From positions 62,001 to 126,000 of the forward strand of contig NZ_FOAB01000007.1 of assembly GCF_900109375.1 (NCBI RefSeq): a stretch of DNA of 64,000 nt. Reading direction: 5' to 3'. A model generated the notes under the pieces. That model was not told where the DNA came from and made no database searches. It worked only from the letters and a program-made list of their open reading frames with translations. Origin of the DNA: Aquimarina amphilecti (GTDB lineage: Bacteria > Bacteroidota > Bacteroidia > Flavobacteriales > Flavobacteriaceae). This document shows, in pieces, positions 42,847 to 52,629 of the stretch (its first letter is position 1; each line of letters starts with the position of its first letter). Made by a program: the position numbers and the translations under genes.

Positions 42847-43314
42847 CTAAATAGAATCGAATTCATCAACAAAAAAGTAATCCTTGTCTGCATTGTTTAC
42901 AAAATACACTCCTTCTCCAAAAATGTATTCTACATTCTTTTTATCTACCACAACTTTAAACCCTCTTTCCGTTGGCATTAATTCAAAGCTATCATTTGCT
43001 TCTTTTGTGTATCTCAATACTATAAACTTGTCATAATCACTATATAAATCATTATCAACATATATAAGTTTTGTTACCTCTTGAGGAGAAACGTTCATAT
43101 CCTGATTAACTTTTTCTTTATCTGCTTCATCTAATAAAACTCTAGCCGTTGCCGTTTTATAAACAGTAATCCTGTAAGGTATTGTCTTACCGTCTTTTTT
43201 AAAATTAAAGGTTTTAGTTGACTTTGTTTTTATAGTTTGTTCCTTAGTTTGTGCAAAAGTACTAGTCATAACAAATGCCAGTAACACTGCCGTAATTAAT
43301 TTAAAAGTTTTCAT
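42847..43314 (-). CDS. secreted protein of unknown function
   Basis: A 155-residue exported protein (signal peptide MKTFKLITAVLLAFVMTSTFAQ). The mature part is small and beta-rich (TKTFNFKKDGKTIPYRITVYKT, quoted in part; LIYVDNDLYSDYDKFIVLRY). I do not recognise it. It lies 37 nt downstream of dps on the same strand and has its own terminator, so it may be a periplasmic companion expressed with Dps. Confidence 0.68.
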   Translation of the reverse strand: MKTFKLITAVLLAFVMTSTFAQTKEQTIKTKSTKTFNFKKDGKTIPYRITVYKTATARVLLDEADKEKVNQDMNVSPQEVTKLIYVDNDLYSDYDKFIVLRYTKEANDSFELMPTERGFKVVVDKKNVEYIFGEGVYFVNNADKDYFFVDEFDSI

Positions 43315-43351
43315 TTTTAATTTGTTATATATTATTAAATTATTTAGTATT

Positions 43352-43858
43352 CTAAGCTTCTCTAATCATACTTGTATCCAAATGATCACTTGTACTTTTA
43401 GACCAAGCATTTAACATCCAACTTGATTTTTCTAATTCTCTAATATATGCTCCTATCATATCGATAGTTCCCTCGTCATTTGCTTCTTCCGCATGCGTTA
43501 ATATCAATTTCATTTGCACCAGTAATTTTTTATGATCCCCTAAAAGTTCTTTCACCATTTCTACATCTTTCATTAAAGGCATTACTTCTTCTATAGATCC
43601 CATTTTTATATATTCCTTAAATTGGCTTACGGGATGGTGTTGTAGTGTTAAAATTCTTTCAGCTATTTCATCAATTTTAACCTTAGCTTCATTATATAAA
43701 TCTTCAAATTTTATGTGTAAATCAAAAAAGTTTTTTCCTAAAATATTCCAGTGAAACCCTCTTAATTTTTGATAATATATATTGTAGTCAGCCAATAAGA
43801 TATTTAGTTCTAGTACTACTGGTAAAAGCTTTTTCTCATCCATGTTCAAATAATTCAT
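43352..43858 (-). CDS. dps: Dps ferritin-like DNA-protection protein
   Basis: A 168-residue Dps that oxidises and stores iron in a dodecamer and protects DNA from peroxide. ATG 43858 (MNYLNMDEKKLLPVVLELN) is chosen over an upstream TTG. The inter-subunit ferroxidase residues are present: His36 (FHWNILG), His48 (FFDLH), Asp63 and Glu67 (KIDEIAERIL). The N-terminus lacks a Lys-rich DNA-binding tail. Upstream of a secreted protein on the same strand. Confidence 0.94.
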   Translation of the reverse strand: MNYLNMDEKKLLPVVLELNILLADYNIYYQKLRGFHWNILGKNFFDLHIKFEDLYNEAKVKIDEIAERILTLQHHPVSQFKEYIKMGSIEEVMPLMKDVEMVKELLGDHKKLLVQMKLILTHAEEANDEGTIDMIGAYIRELEKSSWMLNAWSKSTSDHLDTSMIREA

Positions 43859-44081
43859 AGCGTTTTTATTTAAGATTAATAATATGTTTTGTAAACTCAA
43901 AGATGCTATCTCTTGTTTTGTTCATCACAAAGATACCTTGACACTATTCGCATCTTTTGCTCATATACTATTTATCTTAACTCAATTGTAAGAAAGAAAA
44001 TTTAGTGAAAATATATATCACATATTTGAAAAGAAGAATAACTCAATCTGTAAATATATATTAGGCGATAAAATAATCTTT

Positions 44082-44684
44082 TTATTCAACCAAAGGCTGA
44101 AGATTAATATAGCTATAATTTACCTCACCAATATGTTTATAAGATGTTTCTCTATCATGAAGCTTTCCCCATCCAAAATTACGCTCTATAGTTGTATCTT
44201 TATATTCTGAAAGCAAACTTTCCGAAAGCAAAATATACTCATTAATCGGAATTTTGTTTTTTAACAATCTATGAGCGATAATAACATCTTCTCCCATTAA
44301 CTTAATGTTTTTACCAATAGGTACGGCACTAATTTCATTCCCATAATGTAAAACAATTTTAAGACCAAGAATCTCCGGAATACTTCTACCTCCATCTATA
44401 TCAATATATTGTTTATGTAAAATTTTCAGTTGTTCATAAAATTCGGTGTAAAACAATCTGCACTGATATATTAGCTCCGTAAAAGTCGGTAAAGCACCTG
44501 TTTTGTAAAACAAAATAGCATCTCCTTCAATTTCTGAAACTTTAAGATCTAATTTATTCGCATAAATTACTCTGTTAAGCAATGAGGGTATGACTTTAGA
44601 GCTCAATTCTATATTCGTTGTACTCATAAATTGAGTAAATCCACTTATATCGGGTATGCACAATAGTGTTGGAATTGCATCCAT
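44082..44684 (-). CDS. DUF2652 protein, class III nucleotidyl-cyclase-like fold
   Basis: A 200-residue cytosolic protein. PDISGFTQFM (Asp12) and EIEGDAILFY (Asp55) match the two metal-binding Asp positions of class III cyclases. At the base-selecting site four residues before the second Asp it has Glu51, as in guanylate cyclases. The transition-state Asn position (G-N-x-V-N) reads GEDVI, so Ile replaces Asn, but the nearby Arg is kept (AHRLL). It may therefore be a nucleotide-binding, catalytically weak or inactive relative. 21 nt after the DUF2254 gene. Confidence 0.78.
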   Translation of the reverse strand: MDAIPTLLCIPDISGFTQFMSTTNIELSSKVIPSLLNRVIYANKLDLKVSEIEGDAILFYKTGALPTFTELIYQCRLFYTEFYEQLKILHKQYIDIDGGRSIPEILGLKIVLHYGNEISAVPIGKNIKLMGEDVIIAHRLLKNKIPINEYILLSESLLSEYKDTTIERNFGWGKLHDRETSYKHIGEVNYSYINLQPLVE

Positions 44685-44705
44685 AGTTATTAAAGTAAAA
44701 AAAAA

Positions 44706-45989
44706 TTAAAAATCTAACAATTCTAATATACGTTTTAGATTTTTATCATTTGTAATATTATCTTTTAAATCATTCATCAATGCTGTTATTTCATTTTCTA
44801 TAACTGGAATATAACTTTCATATGTTTCTTTATTACGTCTAACAAAACTTAAAGCGCTTAATAGTTCATATGACACTAAATTATCTGTTTTAGCATATGC
44901 ACGAATTGGTTCGATTACTATACGCATTAATTCTGAAACACTAATCTTGTTATGAATTATCGTAATATCACAATTTGGTAACCATATAACCGTTTGTGGT
45001 CTAATTCTTAAAACCTCCTGCATTAACAATCCCAATTTGGAAATCGCATTAATAGCTGTTCCTGGATCATTTATCCCTGGAGATAGTGCTTTTACTATCA
45101 CTTCTGTTAATTTAATCATTCCTCCGATTGCACTATCATCCTCATGTCGATTCGATAATATATATAAGCAGACATCTAATGACTCTATTTCTTCCATAGA
45201 AATAGGATTTTTAATTTTTAGAATAGGATCTCCAGCCCAAATATGTTTTTCCGCGTATGGGATTATCTCGATGATATTTTTTCTATTCTTTATAGACTCT
45301 TGTAATAAATTAATGTCAAAAGACCGATAGTACCCACTCTTTTTACTATATATAATTTTCCAATACTCCTCTTCACTCTGCCGGTTTTCACCTTTACCTT
45401 TTTCCTGTTCTTTTTTTTCTTTTGTTATTAATTTAGAACTTAAACTATATATTTTATCTATAATATTATGTATTTGTATTGCTTGCGAGATACTATGAAT
45501 AAAATAAACAAATAAACCAATACAAAACGTACCTAATAGTGCAGCTATCATAACAGAAAAACCAACAGCATTAGTAGAAGAACCATAAGCTCCAAGGGAC
45601 ATCAAAACAATTATGGTGTATAAAATAGTTCCTATGTAAAATCCCAAAATAACTTGATGCTTTTTATTAGAGATCAAACTAGGTAGAAGTCTCGGAGAGA
45701 AATTAGAAGATGCCTGGTTTAAAACTACCATCACCATAGTGAAGCTAAAAACAGTTAGAGATAAAATACCTCCAAATAAAGTAGAGAGAATAGTTCTTGC
45801 CGTTTCATTATCCTGTACCAAAAGATATGGTACCTCTTCTTTAAAAGAGGTTACAATTTCGATATTTTCTAAATACAAAAATGTAATAGCTAGAAAAAGA
45901 AAACCTATACTAATAAGTATGGGGTAAAATGCAATACTATGAAAAACACTGCTTTTGATTCTTTTAAAAAATTTTATTTTAGATTTCAT
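44706..45989 (-). CDS. DUF2254 membrane protein
   Basis: A 427-residue protein with four transmembrane helices in the first ~175 residues (SIAFYPILISIGFLFLAITF, LSLTVFSFTMVMVVL, QVILGFYIGTILYTIIVL, MIAALLGTFCIGLFVYFIH). A large cytoplasmic domain follows with the family signature ALSPGINDPGTAINAI. Function is undefined; the family is common in stress-related gene neighbourhoods. Between a flavodoxin-type reductase (19 nt) and the cyclase-like gene (21 nt), so probably one operon. Confidence 0.88.
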   Translation of the reverse strand: MKSKIKFFKRIKSSVFHSIAFYPILISIGFLFLAITFLYLENIEIVTSFKEEVPYLLVQDNETARTILSTLFGGILSLTVFSFTMVMVVLNQASSNFSPRLLPSLISNKKHQVILGFYIGTILYTIIVLMSLGAYGSSTNAVGFSVMIAALLGTFCIGLFVYFIHSISQAIQIHNIIDKIYSLSSKLITKEKKEQEKGKGENRQSEEEYWKIIYSKKSGYYRSFDINLLQESIKNRKNIIEIIPYAEKHIWAGDPILKIKNPISMEEIESLDVCLYILSNRHEDDSAIGGMIKLTEVIVKALSPGINDPGTAINAISKLGLLMQEVLRIRPQTVIWLPNCDITIIHNKISVSELMRIVIEPIRAYAKTDNLVSYELLSALSFVRRNKETYESYIPVIENEITALMNDLKDNITNDKNLKRILELLDF

Positions 45990-46008
45990 AATTATTGATC
46001 ATCTCACA

Positions 46009-46728
46009 CTAGCGATACTCTGGATTTTCAAAACTCCATCGCGTACCATCATCCCAATCAGCTCTAGAATTACCATAATTATCATACCCGCCATTGTTTT
46101 TCAATATTCTAGCTAGATGTAATAAATTATATGTCATAAACGTAGTATTTCTATTTGTAAAAGTGTTGTTTTTTGCTTTTGACTCTTTATCTAAATAACT
46201 TGGACCAGGTCCTACCGCTCCGATCCATCCACAATCAGCCTGTGGTGGTATGCTATATCCTAAGTGCTGCAAAGCATATAAAATTCCCATAGAACAATGC
46301 TTAATACCATCTTCGTTTCCAGTAACTATACATCCTCCTACTTTCCCATAGTATGCATATTGTCCTTTATTATTCAACTTATCACTCATACCATATAAGC
46401 GTTCGATTAATTTAGTAGCTACCGATGATTTTTCTCCCAACCATATTGGAGTGCCTATTATGAGTATATCAGCATTCATTACCTTTTTATAAACCTTAGG
46501 CCAATCGTCTTTTTCTGCTCCTTCTTTCTTCATATCCAACAATAATCCATAAGCAATATTATAATCTACCAACCTAAGATATTCTACTGTCACGTTCTCT
46601 GCTTTCATAATTTCCTTTGAAACTTTTATTAAACCTTCTGTGTGACTTTTCTTATCGGATTTTTTTAAAGTACAGTTTATATAAAGAGCTTTTAAATTTG
46701 AAAAACTAGATGATTTAGAAATACTCAT
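46009..46728 (-). CDS. flavodoxin-fold NAD(P)H-dependent oxidoreductase
   Basis: A 239-residue protein of the NADPH-dependent FMN reductase / flavodoxin-like superfamily. Visible: ALYINCTLKKSDKKSHTEGLI (FMN phosphate loop region, quoted in part), ADILIIGTPIWLGEKSS, YGKVGGCIVTGNEDG. Probable quinone or azo-compound reductase; substrate not determinable. First gene of a three-gene minus-strand operon with DUF2254 and the cyclase-like protein. Confidence 0.85.
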   Translation of the reverse strand: MSISKSSSFSNLKALYINCTLKKSDKKSHTEGLIKVSKEIMKAENVTVEYLRLVDYNIAYGLLLDMKKEGAEKDDWPKVYKKVMNADILIIGTPIWLGEKSSVATKLIERLYGMSDKLNNKGQYAYYGKVGGCIVTGNEDGIKHCSMGILYALQHLGYSIPPQADCGWIGAVGPGPSYLDKESKAKNNTFTNRNTTFMTYNLLHLARILKNNGGYDNYGNSRADWDDGTRWSFENPEYR

Positions 46729-46919
46729 ACTATTATTTATTAATGTGAAAATTTATAATACTAAAATTGGTGAAGTAATTTTTCAAAAGGGAGCCTGATC
46801 AAGAATTTTATTAACTCAAAGCAATTTTCTTAAAAATATCATAACAATCAAAACAGTCAATGAAAATCGTATATGCGCACAACTTATCAAGATGATGCAC
46901 ATAGATTTGTAGTGAGAAA

Positions 46920-47000
46920 ATAGGGGCTACTAAAATTAACAGAAAAATTAAAAATATATTTTTAGAGCAAATGTATTATGTCGAAACTCAGTAGCCCTTA
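46920..47000 (+). repeat. spaced inverted repeat in the leader of the 47028 lipoprotein gene
   Basis: GGGCTACT (46924-46931) and AGTAGCCC (46990-46997) can pair around a ~58-nt AT-rich loop, ending about 30 nt before the start codon. Could fold as a 5' UTR stem or be a chance repeat. Confidence 0.3.
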
Positions 47001-47027
47001 TAAATATAAATCATAAAACTTTTAACA

Positions 47028-47603
47028 ATGAAAAAATTTATAGGATTAACAATGATCATTCTTTTAATAAGTAGTTGCGATATACAACAGAAGAAAGAAG
47101 CGAAATTACCAGAAGTAGAAGTTGATATCGATACAGAAGCTGGGCAACTACCAACTTTTGATGTAGATTGGGCTAATGTAAATGTTGGAACCAAAACAAG
47201 AACTGTCTCAATTCCTAAAGTTGTTGTGGTAATGGAAGAAGAGGAAGTAGAAGTTCCTTACATCGATGTGGATATGCCAAATTCTGGAGATAAAGAAGAA
47301 CTTACGTTACGAGTGGAAGCTGAAGTTGATGGTAAAGAGCACACCATCGATATTAAGGAAATTATTGCTACCGGAAACAACTTATACGTCGTGTCTAAAC
47401 TTGAAGAAAAAGAACAAAGTTTAGGAGATAAAAAATTGAGAATTTCTGATCAAATTATTTTAAATGCTCCGGATCTTAATGTTAAACATATCATTTTAGG
47501 AGAGAAACCAAATAGAGTATTTAATGATGAATATAAATATGTAAAGGACATTAATTCATTTAAAAGTGAATTGAAGAACGCTAAAGTGATTTTCACTAAA
47601 TAG
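47028..47603 (+). CDS. putative lipoprotein of unknown function
   Basis: A 191-residue lipoprotein (lipobox LLISSC, Cys17). The mature part is acidic at first (KLPEVEVDIDTEAGQLPTFDVDWANVNV, quoted in part) with Val/Glu-rich strands (VVVVMEEEEVEVPYIDVD), then a beta-rich domain (ELTLRVEAEVDGKEHTIDI). No family recognised. Single-gene unit with a terminator, in the stress cluster. Confidence 0.72.
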   Translation: MKKFIGLTMIILLISSCDIQQKKEAKLPEVEVDIDTEAGQLPTFDVDWANVNVGTKTRTVSIPKVVVVMEEEEVEVPYIDVDMPNSGDKEELTLRVEAEVDGKEHTIDIKEIIATGNNLYVVSKLEEKEQSLGDKKLRISDQIILNAPDLNVKHIILGEKPNRVFNDEYKYVKDINSFKSELKNAKVIFTK

Positions 47604-47637
47604 TATATCTAATTCCAGATAGATATGGTTAGTTGAC

Positions 47638-47677
47638 AAAATGGCCTCTTTGGATATTCTTAGAGGTCATTTTTATT
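47638..47677 (+). terminator. terminator after the 47028 lipoprotein
   Basis: Stem ATGGCCTCT / AGAGGTCAT (one G-U) with a 12-nt loop, followed by TTTTTATTT. Confidence 0.75.
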
Positions 47678-47710
47678 TCAATAAGAATCTAACACATAAC
47701 GCCTAGTGGT

Positions 47711-48793
47711 ATGCATACAGAATTAATAACCAAAATTTTAAAAACACCTGAAACCGTTATTGACAAATTAGATCTGGTCTATGTCAATGATGAAAGGTTA
47801 AAAATAACAAGGCGTCCTTATAAAAAAGGTTTCAAATATTTCTTACGAGGAAAAGAATTATTAGAAAAGAAAAAAATTCAGAGAATTAATAAGTTAGTAA
47901 TACCTCCTGGATGGAAAAAAGTAAAGATTGCAACATTAGAAAATGGTCATTTGCAGGCAGTAGGAAGAGATCTTAAAAACCGAAAACAATATCGTTATCA
48001 CCCCCTATGGAACACTATTAGAAACCAAACAAAATTTTATAAAATGACTGCCTTTGCGGAGCAACTTCCAAAAATAAGAAAGCAAGTAGATAATGATTTA
48101 GAGCAAAAAGGCTGGCCAAAAAACAAAGTATTAGCCCTTATCATACGATTGATGGAAGAAACCCATATTAGAATTGGAAATGAGCAATATGCAAAACGAA
48201 ATAAGACATATGGTTTATCTACAATGAGAACTAGGCACGTTCATCTGGAAAAAGATAATTTAAAATTCGAATTTGTCGGAAAAAAAGGAAAAAAACATTC
48301 GATAACTCTCCGAAATAAAAAATTAATACGTTTGGTCAACAGATGTGAAGAAATACCCGGTTGGGAATTATTTAAATATTATGACTCAGCAGGCATAAAA
48401 CATAGTGTCGAAAGTAGCATGGTAAACGACTATGTTCATCAAATTTGTGGAAATCTTTATACCGCTAAAGATTTTAGAACTTGGTCAGCTACAACAATAT
48501 TTTTTGAAACATTAGCTACACTAGGAATTGCCAGTACAAAAGAAGAAACAAAAAAAAATATCATAAGGGCATATGATACTACGGCAAAGAACTTAGGAAA
48601 TACTAGAAATGTATGTAAAAAATATTATGTCCACCCAAGAATTGTAACTGCATATGAAGACGGATCAATAATAAAATCCTTCCATATCGTGCAAAAAAAC
48701 AAAAAAAGAGATCCTTATTTATCTGCTTCAGAAAATGCTATTATTCAATTATTAGAAAACTACATTCCAACATTCATAAACGATGTTGCCTAA
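47711..48793 (+). CDS. DNA topoisomerase IB (poxvirus/bacterial type)
   Basis: A 360-residue type IB topoisomerase that relaxes supercoils through a 3'-phosphotyrosine. Catalytic Tyr306 in KKYYVHP; Arg154 in HIRIGNEQY; Arg256 in AKDFRTW; core loop YGLSTMRTRHV. The N-terminal domain has the usual VIPPGWKKVKIA and QYRYHPLW. Bacterial TopIB is an accessory enzyme. It is followed at 17 bp by MscS and then AI-2E, giving a three-gene operon. Confidence 0.94.
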   Translation: MHTELITKILKTPETVIDKLDLVYVNDERLKITRRPYKKGFKYFLRGKELLEKKKIQRINKLVIPPGWKKVKIATLENGHLQAVGRDLKNRKQYRYHPLWNTIRNQTKFYKMTAFAEQLPKIRKQVDNDLEQKGWPKNKVLALIIRLMEETHIRIGNEQYAKRNKTYGLSTMRTRHVHLEKDNLKFEFVGKKGKKHSITLRNKKLIRLVNRCEEIPGWELFKYYDSAGIKHSVESSMVNDYVHQICGNLYTAKDFRTWSATTIFFETLATLGIASTKEETKKNIIRAYDTTAKNLGNTRNVCKKYYVHPRIVTAYEDGSIIKSFHIVQKNKKRDPYLSASENAIIQLLENYIPTFINDVA

Positions 48794-48810
48794 TTTAAAA
48801 ATAAAAGAAA

Positions 48811-49734
48811 ATGAATGACAAATTTATCAATGCTTGGAATAAAATGATTAAGAAGTTAGAATCTTGGCTAGATACCCTAGTTATTAATCTACCTAATATT
48901 CTAATTGCCATTTTTGTATTTACACTGGCAATAATTGCGTCTAAGTATATAAGCAAACTAGCACTTAAAGTACTAAACAGAAGTCAACTTAGACCTTCCA
49001 TGAAAAATTTGATTTCAAAAATCATATCAATATTAGTAATAGTAATTGGACTTTTTTTAATACTAGGAATTCTTAATTTAAGTAAGGCACTAAACACTAT
49101 ACTAGCTGGAGCTGGAGTCGCTGGTTTAGCGGTCGGACTAGCATTACAAGGTGCTTTAGCCAACACTTATTCCGGAATTGTACTTTCTTACATAAAGAAC
49201 CTAAAATTTGGGGATTGGATAGAAACTAATGACTATGAAGGCGAAGTTGTAGATATAGATTTAAGAGCCGTAACTATTAAACAAGTTGATAATAATTTGG
49301 TTTATATACCAAACAAATTAGTAGTAGAAAATCCCATCAAAAATTATTCAACTACTGCGCAATCACGTGTTATTTTAGAATGTGGAGTAGGTTACGAATC
49401 TGACCTAAGATTTGTAGAAAAACTTACTAAAAACACCATAGTTTCTAATTTTGAAGCTGTACAACATAAAGAAGATGTATTATTTCTATGGAGAGAGTTT
49501 GGCGATAGTTCAATTAATTACGAATTACGTTTTTGGATAAACTCTACTTCTGCTTTAGAAGTTGCTAAAGCTAAAAGTGAAACTATGATGTTAATGAAGG
49601 AAGCCTATGATCAAAATAATATTAATATTCCATTCCCTATAAGAACATTGGATTTTCCTAAAGGCTTTGAAATGAAAGATGGTAGTGATAATAAAAAAAC
49701 TACTAAGGAAACTCAATCTAAGATTAACAAGTAG
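48811..49734 (+). CDS. small-conductance mechanosensitive channel (MscS family)
   Basis: A 307-residue MscS-type channel that releases solutes on hypo-osmotic shock. Three transmembrane helices (~23-45, ~68-90, ~93-120); the pore helix shows the Ala/Gly packing pattern (AGAGVAGLAVGLALQGALAN), then the family beta domain (GDWIETNDYEGEVVDIDLRAVTI, quoted in part; YIPNKLV). Second gene of the topoisomerase operon, 20 bp before the AI-2E gene. Confidence 0.94.
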   Translation: MNDKFINAWNKMIKKLESWLDTLVINLPNILIAIFVFTLAIIASKYISKLALKVLNRSQLRPSMKNLISKIISILVIVIGLFLILGILNLSKALNTILAGAGVAGLAVGLALQGALANTYSGIVLSYIKNLKFGDWIETNDYEGEVVDIDLRAVTIKQVDNNLVYIPNKLVVENPIKNYSTTAQSRVILECGVGYESDLRFVEKLTKNTIVSNFEAVQHKEDVLFLWREFGDSSINYELRFWINSTSALEVAKAKSETMMLMKEAYDQNNINIPFPIRTLDFPKGFEMKDGSDNKKTTKETQSKINK

Positions 49735-49754
49735 TACCGTAAACTTCAAAACAT

Positions 49755-50786
49755 ATGAAAAGAATTAGTCCGATTATTATAAGACAGGTTTTTATACTGC
49801 TTCTCATTTTTGTCATTGGAGGACTTATTTTCACAGAGATTTTACCATATTTATCTGGCATTTTAGGAGCAATTACCATCTATGTTATTTTACGCAGATG
49901 GATGATTAAATTAGTTAAAAAAGGCTGGAACTCTGATCTAGCTGCCTTTACCTTAATGATAGGTTCTATTATAGGTATACTTATACCTGTAATGGGAATT
50001 ATACTAATGTTAGGAAATAAAATTGGTGATGTTACTAAAAATGTAGAAAAGGTAATACGTGCCCTAAAAGGGCGTTTTGATTTTTGGGAAAATCAATTAG
50101 GTTATGACGTAAGCTCTCAAATGGATGCTGATGGAATCACTGCCTGGATCACAGAGAATCTTCAAAATTTTGCAGGCAGTACATTCAATACCATAATTTC
50201 TATAGGAATCATGTATTTTTTGTTATATTATATGTTAACTAATAGAAAAAAATTAAGAGAGTCTCTATTCGAATATATTCCTATTAACAAAGATAATCTC
50301 AAGATTATTGGTGATGAAAGTCAAAAAATGGTTCGTTCTAATGCTATTGGAATACCACTGGTAGCTATTATACAAGGAATAGTCGCACTCATAGGTTTCT
50401 TAATTTTTGGTATTGAAGACCCTTTTTTTTGGTTTATCATTGTAACCATTGGCTCTATGATACCTTTTATTGGTACTCTAATTGGTATTATCCCCATATT
50501 TGTTATAACTCATTCTATTGGTAATATCTTTCAGGCTTGGGGCATTTTGATCTATGGATTGATAGTCGTTGGCTCTTCCGATAATCTAGTACGGTTATTT
50601 GTTCTTAAAAGATTAGATAATGTACACCCTATAATTACCCTTATTGGTGTAATCGTTGGTGTTCCTCTTTTCGGATTTATAGGACTTATTTTTGGCCCTC
50701 TTTTAATAAGTCTATTTCTTATAGTAGTACAAATTTATAAATCAGAATATGGTAAAACTAGTTCAGAAAATGAACAAATACTTTAG
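49755..50786 (+). CDS. AI-2E family transporter
   Basis: A 343-residue membrane protein with about eight helices of the PerM/AI-2E exporter family. Signatures: FLLYYMLTNRKKLRE, GIPLVAIIQGIVALIGF, ITIGSMIPFIGTLIGIIPI region and the terminal GFIGLIFGPLL. Members include Na+/H+ antiporters and permeases; AI-2 export has been shown for few. Third gene after topoisomerase IB and MscS. Confidence 0.9.
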   Translation: MKRISPIIIRQVFILLLIFVIGGLIFTEILPYLSGILGAITIYVILRRWMIKLVKKGWNSDLAAFTLMIGSIIGILIPVMGIILMLGNKIGDVTKNVEKVIRALKGRFDFWENQLGYDVSSQMDADGITAWITENLQNFAGSTFNTIISIGIMYFLLYYMLTNRKKLRESLFEYIPINKDNLKIIGDESQKMVRSNAIGIPLVAIIQGIVALIGFLIFGIEDPFFWFIIVTIGSMIPFIGTLIGIIPIFVITHSIGNIFQAWGILIYGLIVVGSSDNLVRLFVLKRLDNVHPIITLIGVIVGVPLFGFIGLIFGPLLISLFLIVVQIYKSEYGKTSSENEQIL

Positions 50787-51142
50787 AAAACATCATTACT
50801 ATAACTACGCCTTGCATATCAAACGGTAATTATGCATATAAACTGAGTTTTTTATTATTAGGTATTATTGAAAAAAGAAAGTGAATTCAATTATTTTGAC
50901 GAAAAAAATGTGTGCAAAAATATTTTTAAAACAATTTCAAGAAAACAATAATAGTTCCGTGTATGTGAAATTAATTTAGTAAAAAGAACAACATAGTAGA
51001 TAGAAATTTACAATGATCTTATTTCTTATTAGAGTTACTTTTTAGAAAATAAGCTTTGTAATTTAATCTCGAATTTGTTACTTAATAACGCTATATTTTT
51101 TTAGTATATTAGTTATTATTAATAATGATTAACCCAAATCTT
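50787..51142. other. intergenic region without recognised features
   Basis: About 350 bp of AT-rich DNA between two same-strand genes. No convincing terminator, promoter pair or small gene seen. Confidence 0.45.
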
Positions 51143-52159
51143 ATGAAGAAAACAATCTTAATTTTATCGATTTTTATTTTGAATTTTTGTTACGGACAAC
51201 AAAATATAGATGACTTATTGGCTGCTGGTATTAATGATGCTCAGCGTTTTACTTCCGATTATTTGAGACCTGCTTCAGATGGTTTAATGCATAGCATGAA
51301 TAATGGATGGTTTAACACCGCTAAATCAAAAAAACTTTTTGGTTTTGAAATTTCTCTTATTGTTAATAGTGCTTTTGTAGGCAATGATAATAAATCATTT
51401 GTCTTAGATCCTACAAACTATGAGAACCTTGATTTTAGAGATAATCCGGGAGAAGCAAGATCAGTTGCTACCGCCTTTGGAGACATTGAAAATGTTATAG
51501 TAGTAGTAGAAGGAGAAAGTACTGTTCCTGGACTTCCTGCGCAGGATGCAGAATTTGAACTACCAACAGGCTTAGGAGGGTCTAATATCAATTTTGTGCC
51601 TACAGCTTTCTTGCAAGCTAGTTTCGGTTTGATAAAAGGAACAGAAATTAAAGCCAGATTTTTTCCTAAAGTAAAAACAAATGATGCAGAAGTAGGTTTT
51701 TATGGAATTGGGCTGCAGCATGAGGTGACTTCCTGGCTTCCTGCAGATAAACTATTCCCTGTAGCTATATCTGGACTTATCGCATACACTCATTTAGATG
51801 GAAACTATGATTTTACAAATACGAATATCGTACAAGGAGAAAACCAACGTTTTGAGAACGATACGAATACTTGGTTATTTCAGGTAATTGGCTCAACAAA
51901 ATTACCTGTATTTAATGTATATGGAGGAATAGGATATCTTTCAGGAAAATCTACCACCGATCTTAAAGGAACCTATAGAGTACAATCTGGAGTTATTAGT
52001 TCAGAAACAATTGTAGACCCGTTTTCTGTAGAAAGTGAAGTTTCCGGTGTACGCGGAACATTGGGCGCTAAAGTTTCTTTGGCTTTTTTCAGAATAAATA
52101 TTGATTATACATTGGCTGAATATAACGCCTTGTCTTTTGGGTTAAATTTTGGTTTCTAA
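51143..52159 (+). CDS. outer-membrane beta-barrel protein (DUF6588-like)
   Basis: A 338-residue exported protein. ATG 51143 gives a typical signal peptide (MKKTILILSIFILNFCYGQ); ATG 51125 six codons upstream is the alternative. N-terminal QNIDDLLAAGINDAQRF and YLRPASDGLMHSMNNGW look like the flavobacterial DUF6588 group; the rest is alternating barrel strands with a terminal LSFGLNFGF. Function unknown. Confidence 0.78.
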   Translation: MKKTILILSIFILNFCYGQQNIDDLLAAGINDAQRFTSDYLRPASDGLMHSMNNGWFNTAKSKKLFGFEISLIVNSAFVGNDNKSFVLDPTNYENLDFRDNPGEARSVATAFGDIENVIVVVEGESTVPGLPAQDAEFELPTGLGGSNINFVPTAFLQASFGLIKGTEIKARFFPKVKTNDAEVGFYGIGLQHEVTSWLPADKLFPVAISGLIAYTHLDGNYDFTNTNIVQGENQRFENDTNTWLFQVIGSTKLPVFNVYGGIGYLSGKSTTDLKGTYRVQSGVISSETIVDPFSVESEVSGVRGTLGAKVSLAFFRINIDYTLAEYNALSFGLNFGF

Positions 52160-52629
52160 CAGAATCACTTTTTTGTTAGCATTCTAAATTTGAAATATCT
52201 TACATTATTTATGCTCAACTCATAAATAAAATACATTTATGAGTTGGACATAGATTAGATATAGGTCCATATTCTTATTTCATATAATTCTCTGTTTCCT
52301 TTTTCATTATTTCTGGTTACTTCAGTCCCTTTCGTAGCCTTAGTCACTTAGAAATTTAGAATTCTCTTACTACTCTATCTGCAATACTAGTATCCTATTT
52401 CGATTTTCGTTACTTTCTTTTAGAATCATCTAGATCACTTTCAGACTAAACATCTAACAAATCCATTCTTCAATTCAACAAATCAAGTTATTTATCATCT
52501 TAAAAACCTTTGAAAACTGCCTGTTTATATAAGAAAAAGTTAAAATTCAAATGAGTTAACTTTTATAGTATTTGAACAAATCGAAGCTTACCTATCCACC
52601 TATCTTTGAATAGAAATTAGAATAAATAG
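52160..52629. other. intergenic region with hairpin and -7 box
   Basis: 470 bp with no sizeable gene. A perfect 12-bp hairpin with arms CAACTCATAAAT / ATTTATGAGTTG is at 52216-52246 without a T-tract. A TATCTTTG -7 box at 52601-52608 lies just upstream of a small frame. The middle (52260-52500) shows only AT/CT-rich DNA. Confidence 0.45.
52601..52608 (+). promoter_or_regulatory. -7 promoter box (TATCTTTG)
   Basis: Exact TAnnTTTG match 22 nt before the ATG of the 32-residue membrane peptide. A TTTG lies 26 nt upstream, longer than the usual spacer. Confidence 0.5.

Noticed and set aside
46924-46997. Spaced inverted repeat as a riboswitch or transposon end
   Set aside because: Only 8 bp per arm with a ~58-nt AT-rich loop; no transposase and no aptamer-like core, so only a weak hairpin is claimed.
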